Of a DNA stretch of 64,000 bases, positions 43,566 to 52,271 are shown one piece after another (the first letter of the stretch is position 1; the number at the start of each line of letters is the position of its first letter). The position numbers and the translations under genes were made by a program. This DNA comes from JAVBNA01 sp031551875 (GTDB taxonomy: Bacteria; Bacillota; Clostridia; Oscillospirales; Acutalibacteraceae). Location of the stretch: the NCBI GenBank assembly GCA_031551875.1, contig JAVBNA010000030.1, forward strand, positions 1-64,000, in the 5' to 3' direction. The notes beneath the pieces were generated by a model. The model did no database searches. It was not told where the DNA came from and worked only from the letters and a program-made list of their open reading frames with translations.

Positions 43566-43677
43566 TACTACAAAAACCAACGAAAAACAACGATTTAGTC
43601 TTGGTTTTTTAAATATGCAGATGATTTATAATATTAAATAAAAATGGCAACAATTTATACTGATTTGAGGGAAAATT

Positions 43678-43905
43678 ATGAAATGTGTTCAGTGTGGCAA
43701 ACCCGATAGTTTGAATGAGAACCAGAAGACTTGTGACAAATGTGGCTTTGTTATGTATGATAATTATTGTAGCAATATTTACTGTATAAGAAATGAAAAT
43801 GACGCAATTGCGTGTGATTCTGGTGCGAAATTTTGCGATGTATGCGGAAGCAAAACATTACATTACGCTCTAGGCATCCTTAAAAACACTGACGGTGATC
43901 AGTAA
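43678..43905 (+). CDS. Zinc-ribbon protein of unknown function
   Basis: 75 residues with several CxxC pairs: CVQCGKPDS, CDKCGF, then FCDVCGS, arranged as a double zinc ribbon. AT-rich. It is the last gene of the element before attR. Start after GAGGGAAAATT. Confidence 0.65.
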   Translation: MKCVQCGKPDSLNENQKTCDKCGFVMYDNYCSNIYCIRNENDAIACDSGAKFCDVCGSKTLHYALGILKNTDGDQ

Positions 43906-44602
43906 GGAAAATATTTTGATCGGCATGAACTACTTTATATTTTACTTAATATCATATACGGTAATTATACCGCAAAAAGATTATATCTTACCGATGGTAC
44001 AGGGTCAACGACAAAGGCTTATCAGAGATATTTCTGATAAGCCTTTGTCCATTATATACTTACTTTTTTGTCGCTATTGGGAATAGTAACTAATAAAAAG
44101 AAATTTTTCTATTTTCATATTGCTTTTTCTTGAATTGTGAATTATAATTTAACATAGCAACAAACACCAATAGCCCTAGCACCCCCCCACGAGGTACTAA
44201 GGCTTGCGCAATTCAGATAATCAACGTATCTGAAAAACTTATTGATGCCGTTTAGCGCTTTTATGCGCTTAACGATACAGTCGGCACAAGGGTTTTCAGA
44301 AATGAAGCTCTTGTGTCTTTTTTGCACCTTGACAACTTCACACTCTTTTGGTAGGGCAATACAATGTCAGACAATCGTGCCAAGACCTGTTCACAGCAGG
44401 TGTTGGCTGTTCTTGCACAATGACCAGCGAAGCGCGGGTCTGACAGTGGCAACGTGCGCCAATGAACAGAACAGTCCGGACACAGGAAAGACCTACCGCG
44501 TGAAAGAGAAAATAGAAATCGTGTGACCTTATTTTTTCCGTCTGTGCAAGGGACAGAGAAAAAAGGCCATACCGCTTACACAAAAGCAGTCCGTTAGACT
44601 GC
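43906..44602. other. Structured non-coding stretch before attR
   Basis: No convincing gene in about 700 bases. It holds inverted repeats at 44010-44049 (CAAAGGCTTATCAGA arms), 44212-44234 (TTCAGATA/TATCTGAA), 44250-44273 (GTTTAGCGC/GCGCTTAAC) and a terminator-like hairpin at 44285-44323 (CACAAG/CTTGTG then T-run). A small RNA ending at 44323 is possible. Confidence 0.4.
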
Positions 44603-44634
44603 ATGGAGCGGATGACGAGACTCGAACTCGCCAC
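44603..44634. other. attR: 3' end of tRNA-Gly
   Basis: The 32 bases equal attL at 18615-18646 and lie within the intact tRNA gene, which therefore stays functional after insertion. Confidence 0.88.
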
Positions 44635-44679
44635 ATCCACCTTGGGAAGGTGGCGCTCTACCAGATGAGCTACATCCGC
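44604..44679 (-). tRNA. tRNA-Gly, anticodon CCC
   Basis: 76 bases fold as a cloverleaf: acceptor GCGGATG/CATCCGC, anticodon stem CCACC/GGTGG with loop TTCCCAA, T-loop GTTCGAGTC, discriminator T and encoded CCA. Its 3' end is the insertion site of the element. Confidence 0.95.
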
Positions 44680-44693
44680 AAAATGTAATCTAT

Positions 44694-44722
44694 ATTATAT
44701 CCGCATTTTATCCTTCTGTCAA
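44694..44722 (-). promoter_or_regulatory. Consensus promoter of tRNA-Gly
   Basis: Minus strand TTGACA, 17 bases, TATAAT, 15 bases upstream of the tRNA. Confidence 0.92.
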
Positions 44723-44753
44723 CCACTCTGTCCTGTTTTTTACCCTTTACCTG

Positions 44754-44782
44754 TTGATCTTTTCGCAGACATCATGTAAAAT
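44754..44782 (+). promoter_or_regulatory. Promoter of pduL
   Basis: TTGATC, 17 bases, TAAAAT, 40 bases before the start codon. Confidence 0.65.
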
Positions 44783-44821
44783 AAACTTAGAAAACAGAGA
44801 AAAAAATAGGAGATGTTAATT

Positions 44822-45394
44822 TTGAAAAAAGTCCTGATTGAAACATCAGCCCGTCACCTTCATGTGTCGGAAAAAGATCTTGCGATCCTGTTCGGCAAGG
44901 GCTCAAAGCTTTCCCACAAAAAGGACCTCAGCCAACCCGGACAGTTTGCCACAAATGAGCGCGTTACCGTGGTCGGTCCCAAGGGGGAACTTCCCGGTGT
45001 GACCATTCTAGGTCCTGTACGTCCGGATACGCAGATTGAGCTTTCACTGACCGATGCGCGCAAAATCGGCGTCCCCGCCCTCATCCGTGAATCGGGGCTG
45101 ATCGACGGAACCCCCGGCTGTAAGCTCGTCGGCCCCTGTGGCGAGGTCACGATTGACTGCGGCGTGATCGCCGCCAAGCGCCACATCCATCTCACGCCCG
45201 CCGACGCCGAAGCCTTTGGTGTCAGCGACAAGCAGATCGTCAGCGTGAAAGCGGATTCCCCCGACCGTAGCCTGATTTTCGGAGATGTGGTCATCCGCGT
45301 CCATGTGAACTTTGCCGCCGCCATGCATATCGATACCGACGAATCCAATGCCGCCGGGCTGTCGGGCGAGGTCTACGGCGAGATTCTTGCATAA
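44822..45394 (+). CDS. pduL: Phosphate acyltransferase PduL
   Basis: 190 residues with the two PduL repeats: ETSARHLHVSEKDLAILFGKG and AAKRHIHLTPADAEAFGV, whose His residues bind zinc, plus QFATNERVTVVGPKGE and MHIDTDESNAA. It converts acyl-CoA and phosphate to acyl-phosphate and CoA (acetyl or propionyl). No microcompartment genes or shell-targeting N-terminal helix are present, so it probably serves as a general phosphotransacetylase. The TTG at 44822 is 9 bases after AGGAG; the ATG at 44813 is too close. Confidence 0.92.
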   Translation: MKKVLIETSARHLHVSEKDLAILFGKGSKLSHKKDLSQPGQFATNERVTVVGPKGELPGVTILGPVRPDTQIELSLTDARKIGVPALIRESGLIDGTPGCKLVGPCGEVTIDCGVIAAKRHIHLTPADAEAFGVSDKQIVSVKADSPDRSLIFGDVVIRVHVNFAAAMHIDTDESNAAGLSGEVYGEILA

Positions 45395-45412
45395 TCCTGT
45401 GATCCATAATTC

Positions 45413-45450
45413 AAAAGCCTCCGTGCGTTTTTCGGCACGGAGGCTTTTTG
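45413..45450. terminator. Terminator between pduL and the DUF3006 gene
   Basis: AAGCCTCCGTGC/GCACGGAGGCTT with T-runs on both strands; serves both converging genes. Confidence 0.92.
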
Positions 45451-45452
45451 CG

Positions 45453-45674
45453 TCATTTTTCCCACAGCTTTTGATACTGCTTCGCAATACGCGCTTTGCG
45501 TGCGGCTGTTTCCTCTTTGTCGAGCGTAATTGTCCCGTCGTCCGAGATCGCGATCACGTCGCCCGCTCCCGCTCCCTCGGGCAGTTCGTTTTTCTCAATC
45601 GCAAACATTTTCCGTTCGTTGTCCTCGCAATAGGCGTAAACGCCCTCAAACCGATCAATGCTCAGATGCTTCAT
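45453..45674 (-). CDS. DUF3006 protein
   Basis: 73 residues, MKHLSIDRFEGVYAYCEDNE, with the DUF3006 pattern of a small beta domain that repeatedly accompanies MBL-fold hydrolases of the ComEC type. The ATG overlaps the stop of that hydrolase by 4 bases. Function unknown. Confidence 0.85.
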   Translation of the reverse strand: MKHLSIDRFEGVYAYCEDNERKMFAIEKNELPEGAGAGDVIAISDDGTITLDKEETAARKARIAKQYQKLWEK

Positions 45675-46615
45675 TTTGTTACCTCCTGTGTGTATACTGT
45701 AATGGTTTCGCCGTCGCTCGCAAACACGCACGTGCCGTCAAAATCGGTTCGGAAAACCTGTATTTTCCGCGCCTCCAGCCTCTCCAGCACGCTTTCTCTC
45801 GGCAGGTTGTTTCTGTCCTCCCCCACTGAGACGATAGCATATTTGGGATTCACCGCGTGCAGCAGCGTCTCGCTTGTGGAGGTCTCGCTGCCGTGGTGGC
45901 CGATTTTGATCACATCGGACTGCAAATCGGAAAAACGTTCGCACATTTCCTGTTCGGCCGCCTTTTCGGCGTCACCCATAAAGAGAAATGAGGTATCCTT
46001 ATATTCTGCCCGCAGTACAATGGAGTTGTCATTTTCATCGGGGAAAACATGCTCCGGGGAAAGCACATACAGATAGAGATTCCCAAAGGTATAGCAGTCA
46101 TCCACACGGGGCTCGACCAGCTCACACTCCTCCCCTGCTCTGGTCGCCAGCGCCCGATAGGAATCGGAATACCCCTCAAGATTCTCAGGCGGCTCGGCCA
46201 TGAGCAGACGGTCGGCCGGAAAGGCGTCCAGAAGCTTGGCCATTGTCCCCGCATGGTCGGAGTCGGCATGGGTCAGCACGGCAAGGTCAAGTGAGGGTAT
46301 CCCCAAGTGGCGGAGATAGTTTATGATCCTGTCGCTGTAATCGTAATAGCCGGAATCAATGAGCACCGTGCTTCCCTCACATTCAATGAGGATGCAGTCT
46401 GCCTTACCCACGTCGAGCACATGAACCTTCATGGGCGACTGTACGTCTCCTACACCGCCCAGCCCCGCAACCCGAAACACCTGTTTCCAGGAGAAGGTGT
46501 CGGGCTGCCACAGGTCAAACGCGGTGACAGAAAGGCTGGATAGCAGCAGAACCGCCGCCAGCACGATGCCCCATACGGGGCGTTTATTCACCTTTTTCGT
46601 TTGGTTGGCTTCCAC
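45671..46615 (-). CDS. ComEC/Rec2-like MBL-fold hydrolase, secreted or membrane-anchored
   Basis: 314 residues: one N-terminal membrane anchor (GIVLAAVLLLSSLSVTAF) and a metallo-beta-lactamase domain with THADSDHAG (HxDxDH), FLFMGDAE and IGHHGSETS. This matches the nuclease-like domain of ComEC as a stand-alone exported protein. It overlaps the radical SAM gene upstream by 28 bases; the GTG start is tight against its ribosome site, so a slightly later start is possible. Confidence 0.88.
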   Translation of the reverse strand: MEANQTKKVNKRPVWGIVLAAVLLLSSLSVTAFDLWQPDTFSWKQVFRVAGLGGVGDVQSPMKVHVLDVGKADCILIECEGSTVLIDSGYYDYSDRIINYLRHLGIPSLDLAVLTHADSDHAGTMAKLLDAFPADRLLMAEPPENLEGYSDSYRALATRAGEECELVEPRVDDCYTFGNLYLYVLSPEHVFPDENDNSIVLRAEYKDTSFLFMGDAEKAAEQEMCERFSDLQSDVIKIGHHGSETSTSETLLHAVNPKYAIVSVGEDRNNLPRESVLERLEARKIQVFRTDFDGTCVFASDGETITVYTQEVTK

Positions 46616-48486
46616 TCTCCACCCATCCTTTTGACTGGTTTTTTGTCCGGCCTTTTTTGATTTTTGCCTGGGTTTCTCTCTCCTTTGACGGCGGGCTGAT
46701 CTGGCGGGATCAGCGCTCCCTGACCGTTTCCGATCAAATCAGTTCGCCCCGCTTTCTTCAGTGCCCTAAGCACCAGCGCCTTGTTCTGCGGCTTAAAATA
46801 CTGGAGCAGCGCACGCTGCATGGCCTTGTCCTCGGGCGTACGCGGCACATAGACCTCTTTCATCGTGTAGGGATCCAGCCCGGTATAAAACATGCAGGTG
46901 GAAATTGTGCCCGGCGTGGGGTAAAAGTCCTGCACCTGCTCGGGGCGGATGTTTTCCCGTTTGAGGAACAGCGCCAGCTCGATTGCCTCTTTGAGGGTAC
47001 TGCCCGGATGGGAGGACATCAGATAGGGTACGAGGTACTGCTCCTTGCCCACCTGCCCGGTCAACGCATAGAACTTTTTCGCAAAGCGCAGATAGCTCTC
47101 AATATGCGGCTTGCCCATCCGGTCGAGCACGGCCGCGGAGCAGTGCTCAGGCGCAACCTTGAGCTGTCCGCTGACATGATGGGCGACCAGCTCCCTAAAA
47201 AAGGCGTCGTCACGATCCTCCATCAGGTAATCAAACCGGATGCCCGAACGGATGAACACCCGCTTGACTTTGGGCAGGGCGCGCAGCCTGCGCAGCATCC
47301 CAAGATACTCCGAATGATCCGCATGAAGCGCCGGGCAGGGTGTCGGTGCAAGACACTTTTTCCCCTTGCACAGCCCCACCTGCTTCTGCTTGTCACAGGA
47401 GGGCGCGCGAAAGTTGGCGGTGGGGCCGCCCACGTCGTGGATATAGCCTTTGAAACGGGGGTTCTGTGTCAGGGCGCGCGCTTCGGCGAGCACCGACTGT
47501 TCGCTGCGCGCCGTGACATAGCGTCCCTGATGAAAAGCCAGTGAACAAAAATTGCACGCGCCAAAGCAGCCGCGGTTGTGGGTGATGGAAAACTCCACCT
47601 CCTCGATCGCAGGCACACCCCCCTGCGCGTCGTACATCGGGTGAGGGCGGCGTTCAAAGGGCAGTGCGTACACTTTATCGAGCTCCTCTGTCGACAGCGG
47701 CGTCATGGGCGGGTTTTGTATCAGAATCTTGCCGCCGTGTCTCTGAATGAGCGTCCGGCCGCGCACTGCGTCCTGCTCATCCTGTTGTTTGCGGCAGGAA
47801 ACTGCGTATTCCTTTTTAGAGGCGCACACCCGCTCGAAGCTCGGGCACTCGGACGCACGGCCCGCCTGATAGAGAGCCGTGTCCACCGCATAACAGGTGC
47901 CGCGAATGCCGGTCAGCGCCGAAACGGGCTCGCCTGCCGACAGACGGCGGGCAATTTCTATGGTCTGCTTCTCCCCCATGCCGTATGTTAGTAAATCCGC
48001 CCCCGCGTCAAGCAGAATGGACGGGCGAATGTGGTCGTCCCAGTAATCGTAATGCGCAAACCGGCGCAGGGACGCCTCAAGCCCACCCAGAATCACCGGC
48101 GTATCGGGAAAAAGCGCCTTCACTTTTTTTGTGTAGACGACCACCGCGCGGTCGGGTCGTCTGCCCGGCTTCCCGCCGGGAGAATAGGCATCGTCACTGC
48201 GCGGTTTCAGCGCAGCCGTGTAATGCGCCACCATGGAGTCAATGTTGCCCGAGGTCACCATAAAGGCAAGCCGCGGCGCACCGAAGCATTTAAAATCAGC
48301 GTCGCATTTCCAGTCGGGCTGTGCAAGCACCGCCACCTTGAATCCTTCCGCTTCCAGCACGCGGGAAATGATCGCGACGCCAAAGCCGGGATGATCCACA
48401 TAGGCGTCCCCCGTGATGAGCACGAAGTCGGGGACATCCCAACAAAGCGCATCCATTTCTTTTTTTGTGGTCGGTAAAAAGGGCAT
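46588..48486 (-). CDS. YgiQ-family radical SAM protein
   Basis: 632 residues. N-terminal B12-binding-like region (DVPDFVLITGDAYVDHPGFG), then the radical SAM cluster motif NRGCFGACNFCSLAFHQGR (CxxxCxxC) near residue 310, a long C-terminal domain (KRVFIRSGIRFDYLM, KVAPEHCS, FYPTPGTISTCMFYTGLDP) and a Lys-rich tail. Substrate unknown for the family. Confidence 0.92.
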   Translation of the reverse strand: MPFLPTTKKEMDALCWDVPDFVLITGDAYVDHPGFGVAIISRVLEAEGFKVAVLAQPDWKCDADFKCFGAPRLAFMVTSGNIDSMVAHYTAALKPRSDDAYSPGGKPGRRPDRAVVVYTKKVKALFPDTPVILGGLEASLRRFAHYDYWDDHIRPSILLDAGADLLTYGMGEKQTIEIARRLSAGEPVSALTGIRGTCYAVDTALYQAGRASECPSFERVCASKKEYAVSCRKQQDEQDAVRGRTLIQRHGGKILIQNPPMTPLSTEELDKVYALPFERRPHPMYDAQGGVPAIEEVEFSITHNRGCFGACNFCSLAFHQGRYVTARSEQSVLAEARALTQNPRFKGYIHDVGGPTANFRAPSCDKQKQVGLCKGKKCLAPTPCPALHADHSEYLGMLRRLRALPKVKRVFIRSGIRFDYLMEDRDDAFFRELVAHHVSGQLKVAPEHCSAAVLDRMGKPHIESYLRFAKKFYALTGQVGKEQYLVPYLMSSHPGSTLKEAIELALFLKRENIRPEQVQDFYPTPGTISTCMFYTGLDPYTMKEVYVPRTPEDKAMQRALLQYFKPQNKALVLRALKKAGRTDLIGNGQGALIPPDQPAVKGERNPGKNQKRPDKKPVKRMGGEWKPTKRKR

Positions 48487-48489
48487 AAT

Positions 48490-51261
48490 TCATATTCCTT
48501 CTGTGTTGTTGATAACGTTCTCGGCCGACATGTTCATCTCCATCCACTGCTGGTGGGAGATGAGCACCTTACGCGGCTTGGAGCCCTCATGCGGGCCGAT
48601 GATGCCCTTTTCCTCGAGTTTGTCGATCATGCGTCCCGCCCGGGCGTAGCCCAAGCTCAGACGGCGCTGAAGCAGGGAGGTTGACGCCTGTCCCGCCTCC
48701 ACCACCACACGGATGGCCTCCAAAAAGACGGGGTCGTCCTCATCGTCGTCCTCTTTCTTGCCCTTTTTTCCCGGCTCAGGCACTGCCTGTTTATCGATCT
48801 CGTCGCTGATTCCGACGTCGTAGTTGGAATTAGAGGAATCCTTGACATAATCGGTGATCTCGCGGATCTCACTGTCGCTCAGATAACAGCCCTGGATACG
48901 GGTGGGTTTCATCGAGCCGACCGGCGAGAAGAGCATGTCGCCCCGTCCAAGAAGCTTCTCCGCGCCGCTCGTATCAAGGATCGTGCGGGAATCCACCTGT
49001 GAGGAAACGTAGAAGGCGATGCGCGACGGGATGTTGGCCTTGATCAGACCGGTGATCACGTCAACCGACGGGCGCTGGGTCGCGATGACCAGATGCATCC
49101 CGGCGGCGCGCGCCATCTGGGCGAGGCGGCAGATGGAGTCTTCCACCTCCTTGGGCGCGGCCATCATCAGGTCGGCGAGCTCGTCCACAATGATGACGAT
49201 CTGAGGCATACGCTCAAGCGTGCACTCGGGATTCTCCGCACGGCGCTTTTCTACATATTTGTTGTAAGAGCCCAGGTCGCGGGCCCCGTTGTCCTTGAAA
49301 ATATTGTAACGGTTGAGCATCTCGTTGACCGCCCAGTTAAGCGCGCCTGCCGCCTTGCGCGGGTCGTTGACCACCGGCACCAACAGGTGCGGGATGCCGT
49401 TGTAGACGCTGAGTTCCACGTATTTGGGGTCGATCATCAAAAGGCGCACATCGTTCGGCGAGGATTTGTAGAGCAGTGAGCAGATCAGCGAATTGATACA
49501 CACCGATTTACCTGAGCCGGTCGCGCCCGCAATCAGCAGATGGGGCATTTTTGCCAGATCCGCCAAAGTAACCGATCCGGCGATGTCCTTGCCCAGCGCC
49601 ACCGTCAGTTTGCTTTTCGCCACAGCGAAGGAATTGGAGTCCACCAGCTCCCTCATTTTCACCATGCCCACCACCTTGTTGGGCACCTCAATGCCCACCG
49701 CCTGCTTGCCGGGGATGGGCGCTTCAATACGCACGCCCGAGGCCGCGAGATTGAGGGCGATGTCGTCGGACAGGTTTGTGATCTTACTGATTTTGACACC
49801 CGCCAGCGGCTGCAGCTCATAGCGCGTCACGGCGGGGCCACGGCTGATGTCCACGATACGCGTGTGCACGCCGAAGCTCTTGAGGGTGGACACCAGCAGC
49901 TCCGCATTGGTTTGCAGCTCGGTTGTGGCATCCATCTCGCTGACCGCCTTGGGCTTGTCCAGCAGTGAAATGGGCGGATAGCGGTAATCGGCGTCACGCC
50001 CCTCCTCATCAGGAAAGAGGGTTGTCTGGGTGGCCGCGTTATTTTCGACGTCGGCGGCCGTCTTTTTCAGGGTGGCCTTCCGGATCACCGACTGGATGTC
50101 GGGCGGCAGGGGTTCCTCCGTCCCTTCGGGCGGAGGGGGAATCTCTTCCTCCTCTCCGGCGGCCTCGCTGTAGCCAAAGCCGCGCACATTCCCGTCATTG
50201 GAAATGTCAAAGGGAGGAGCGTCAGAACCGGTTTGTCCCTGTTCATCCTCCGGTTCATCCAGCAGGGCGCGCCGAAAGCGCTCCAGACGGGTCAGCTTCC
50301 GGTTTTCCGATTCCTCCGCTTCCAAGACAGATTGAGATTCCGGTTTCTCTGTCCTTCTGCGGCGGCCTTTTTCGGGACGTGCTGAGGAAGAGGGCAATAC
50401 GCGCACAGGATGCTCGGGCATGCCGTCCTCGGCATATCCTGCGTCAGTTTCACGGTCATCGTCCCCGTCATAGTCTCTGCGCCGTCCCATGCTTTGACCC
50501 ACCTTGCGTACAGGGCGAAACAGGAAGGTGAATAGCTGTAAAAGCGTCGTACCGGTCAGCAGCATGAAGCCCGCGAACACAGCGATGCAAATAAAGATTT
50601 TGGCGGCCACACTGCCCATGAGCTTGAGGATCGGGACGCCGAGGATTCCGCTGAACGCGCCCGCGCCGCTGTGCGCCATCCCCAGGCCGTACTGCTCGGA
50701 CACCGTGGTGCCGAACTGGATGGTATCAAGCGGTGCGGTTTCACGAAAGATGTACACGGCGGCGGCAATCAAACAGATTAAAATGGAGCTTTGCAGCACC
50801 TTTCCGCCCGCGCGCCCAGCCGCTTTGTCCCAGATGACCAGTCCGCAGACATAGAACAGCAGCAGCGGCCACAGGATTGCACAGCTTCCGAACAAGCCTA
50901 ATATGACGTTATGTAGCGCACTCCAGACGCTCTGTCCGGGTATGATCACCAAAAACAAAAGCAGGACGGTCGAGCAAAACAGCAGGATCGAGGAGATCTG
51001 ATGACGCGATTTCTGCCTCTCAAAGCTCTCCTGACGAGCCCTTCCTGTTTCGGCGCGGGTTTGCTTGCGTTGGCCCGGCTTGATAGGCTTTGCACCCGGC
51101 TTCTGCGGGGCGGCAGCCCTCGTTGAGGGTTTCTTTGCCGCCGGGCTTTTGGACGAGGACGGAGAACGCCCCGACGGCTTTGCGGCGGGCTTACGCGCCG
51201 TCCCCGATTTGGAGGCAGGACGTTTCCCAGAAGTGGTCTTTCGTTTGTTTGCGGTTGCCAC
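48490..51261 (-). CDS. ftsK: FtsK/SpoIIIE DNA translocase
   Basis: 923 residues. A very basic Ala/Pro/Lys/Ser-rich tail (residues 1-85), four membrane segments (about 90-235), an acidic linker, the motor domain with Walker A GATGSGKSVCINSLI and Walker B IVIIVDELADLMM, and a C-terminal winged-helix gamma domain (EAIRVVVEAGQASTSLLQRRL). It pumps DNA at the septum, into the forespore during sporulation in spore formers. Co-located with uppP, tepA and xerD. Confidence 0.95.
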   Translation of the reverse strand: MATANKRKTTSGKRPASKSGTARKPAAKPSGRSPSSSKSPAAKKPSTRAAAPQKPGAKPIKPGQRKQTRAETGRARQESFERQKSRHQISSILLFCSTVLLLFLVIIPGQSVWSALHNVILGLFGSCAILWPLLLFYVCGLVIWDKAAGRAGGKVLQSSILICLIAAAVYIFRETAPLDTIQFGTTVSEQYGLGMAHSGAGAFSGILGVPILKLMGSVAAKIFICIAVFAGFMLLTGTTLLQLFTFLFRPVRKVGQSMGRRRDYDGDDDRETDAGYAEDGMPEHPVRVLPSSSARPEKGRRRRTEKPESQSVLEAEESENRKLTRLERFRRALLDEPEDEQGQTGSDAPPFDISNDGNVRGFGYSEAAGEEEEIPPPPEGTEEPLPPDIQSVIRKATLKKTAADVENNAATQTTLFPDEEGRDADYRYPPISLLDKPKAVSEMDATTELQTNAELLVSTLKSFGVHTRIVDISRGPAVTRYELQPLAGVKISKITNLSDDIALNLAASGVRIEAPIPGKQAVGIEVPNKVVGMVKMRELVDSNSFAVAKSKLTVALGKDIAGSVTLADLAKMPHLLIAGATGSGKSVCINSLICSLLYKSSPNDVRLLMIDPKYVELSVYNGIPHLLVPVVNDPRKAAGALNWAVNEMLNRYNIFKDNGARDLGSYNKYVEKRRAENPECTLERMPQIVIIVDELADLMMAAPKEVEDSICRLAQMARAAGMHLVIATQRPSVDVITGLIKANIPSRIAFYVSSQVDSRTILDTSGAEKLLGRGDMLFSPVGSMKPTRIQGCYLSDSEIREITDYVKDSSNSNYDVGISDEIDKQAVPEPGKKGKKEDDDEDDPVFLEAIRVVVEAGQASTSLLQRRLSLGYARAGRMIDKLEEKGIIGPHEGSKPRKVLISHQQWMEMNMSAENVINNTEGI

Positions 51262-51296
51262 GGATGTTCACCTCCCTGCGTATATTTTATAATTCA

Positions 51297-52208
51297 TTAA
51301 AGAGGATTTCCCGAAAAAATATTGATACCCTTAATGCGCTCGACGATGCTGACAATCAGCACGATGCCGCCCAGAATCAGGCAGTAGTACGCGAAGATAT
51401 TCAGCCGGTTTTTGGTCACGAGAAGCTTTAAAAGCTTGATCGCAAAGAAGCCCACCACCGCCGCGACGACAATACCCACCAGGATAGGCAGCATATCAAA
51501 GGCTGCGCCGGTATCGAGGGCTTCGTTGACCTCCAGCACATTGGCCGCCAGGATGGCCGGAACGCCCAGCACAAAGGAGTAGTCAAGCGCGACCTGACGG
51601 TTGATGCCGCGCATCATGCCTACGGAAATGGTTGAGCCGGAGCGCGACACGCCGGGCAGCGCGGCAAGCCCCTGAAACAGACCGATGATCAGCGCGTCCA
51701 CTGTGTTCAGATTTTCTCTTGTGGGGATGCCCCTGCGCTCGGCAAGGATACTGGCGCGATGCCCGAGCAGCAGGATCACGCCGGTGAGCAGGAAGCAAAA
51801 GGCCTCAATCATGATGTCGCTGTCAGTTGACCAAAAGGTAAAGTAGTCCTTGATTTTCAAATCAGTCCCCGGCACGGGCAGGAAGAACAAAAAGAGCGGC
51901 AGCAGCCCGAGGATCAGCATGACCACCATGCGGCGCTCGTGGGACATTTCGCGCCAGCGGAAGCGCCCGCGGAAAATGTCGGCGATCATGACAAAGAGCT
52001 CCTTGATGAGCGACCAGATCAGCTTATAAAAGACGGCGAACACTGCAATCAGCGTGCCCAGATGAAGCATGACCGTGAACATCAGGTTGTTGTCCAGCTG
52101 AATGCCCATCATGTGCTGTGCCAGTGAGAGATGTCCGTCGCTCGAGATGGGCAGAAATTCGGTGATGCCCTGGATAATGCCCTGAATAATTGCTTCCAGT
52201 ATGTTCAT
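51297..52208 (-). CDS. uppP: Undecaprenyl-diphosphatase UppP/BacA
   Basis: 303 residues, multi-pass membrane. Signatures: IIQGIIQGITEFLPISSDGHL (with the catalytic Glu region) and GLFQGLAALPGVSRSGSTI (active-site PGxSRSG). It recycles the lipid carrier of peptidoglycan synthesis. A few tens of residues longer than the Escherichia protein. Confidence 0.95.
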   Translation of the reverse strand: MNILEAIIQGIIQGITEFLPISSDGHLSLAQHMMGIQLDNNLMFTVMLHLGTLIAVFAVFYKLIWSLIKELFVMIADIFRGRFRWREMSHERRMVVMLILGLLPLFLFFLPVPGTDLKIKDYFTFWSTDSDIMIEAFCFLLTGVILLLGHRASILAERRGIPTRENLNTVDALIIGLFQGLAALPGVSRSGSTISVGMMRGINRQVALDYSFVLGVPAILAANVLEVNEALDTGAAFDMLPILVGIVVAAVVGFFAIKLLKLLVTKNRLNIFAYYCLILGGIVLIVSIVERIKGINIFSGNPL

Positions 52209-52271
52209 AAATAATCCTCCCTGATATGTAGCGTCCGAACAAGAATCCCTTTCGGACGCAAGAATACAAGT

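Larger units (their letters stand above)
18615..44634. mobile_element. Integrative mobilizable element in tRNA-Gly(CCC)
   Basis: A 32-bp identical sequence occurs at both ends (18615-18646 and 44603-44634); the right copy is the 3' third of an intact tRNA-Gly gene. A tyrosine integrase starts 136 bases from the left copy. The interior has transfer genes (relaxase, coupling ATPase), partition genes, a replication-initiator-like gene, IS remnants and cargo of mixed composition. No VirB4, VirB6 or VirB8 analogues were seen, so transfer would need another element's mating channel. Limits rest on the repeat, so they are precise to within it. Confidence 0.88.

Noticed and set aside
44242..44526. 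94-codon plus-strand ORF in the gap before attR
   Set aside because: No ribosome site, crosses the terminator-like hairpin at 44285-44323, and the translation shows no domain.
18782..44634. Prophage
   Set aside because: Integrase and tRNA site fit, but there are no capsid, terminase, tail or lysis genes; relaxase and coupling ATPase indicate a transfer element.
46657..47544. 295-codon plus-strand ORF opposite the YgiQ-type gene
   Set aside because: Antisense to a gene with clear radical SAM motif; no independent start signals.
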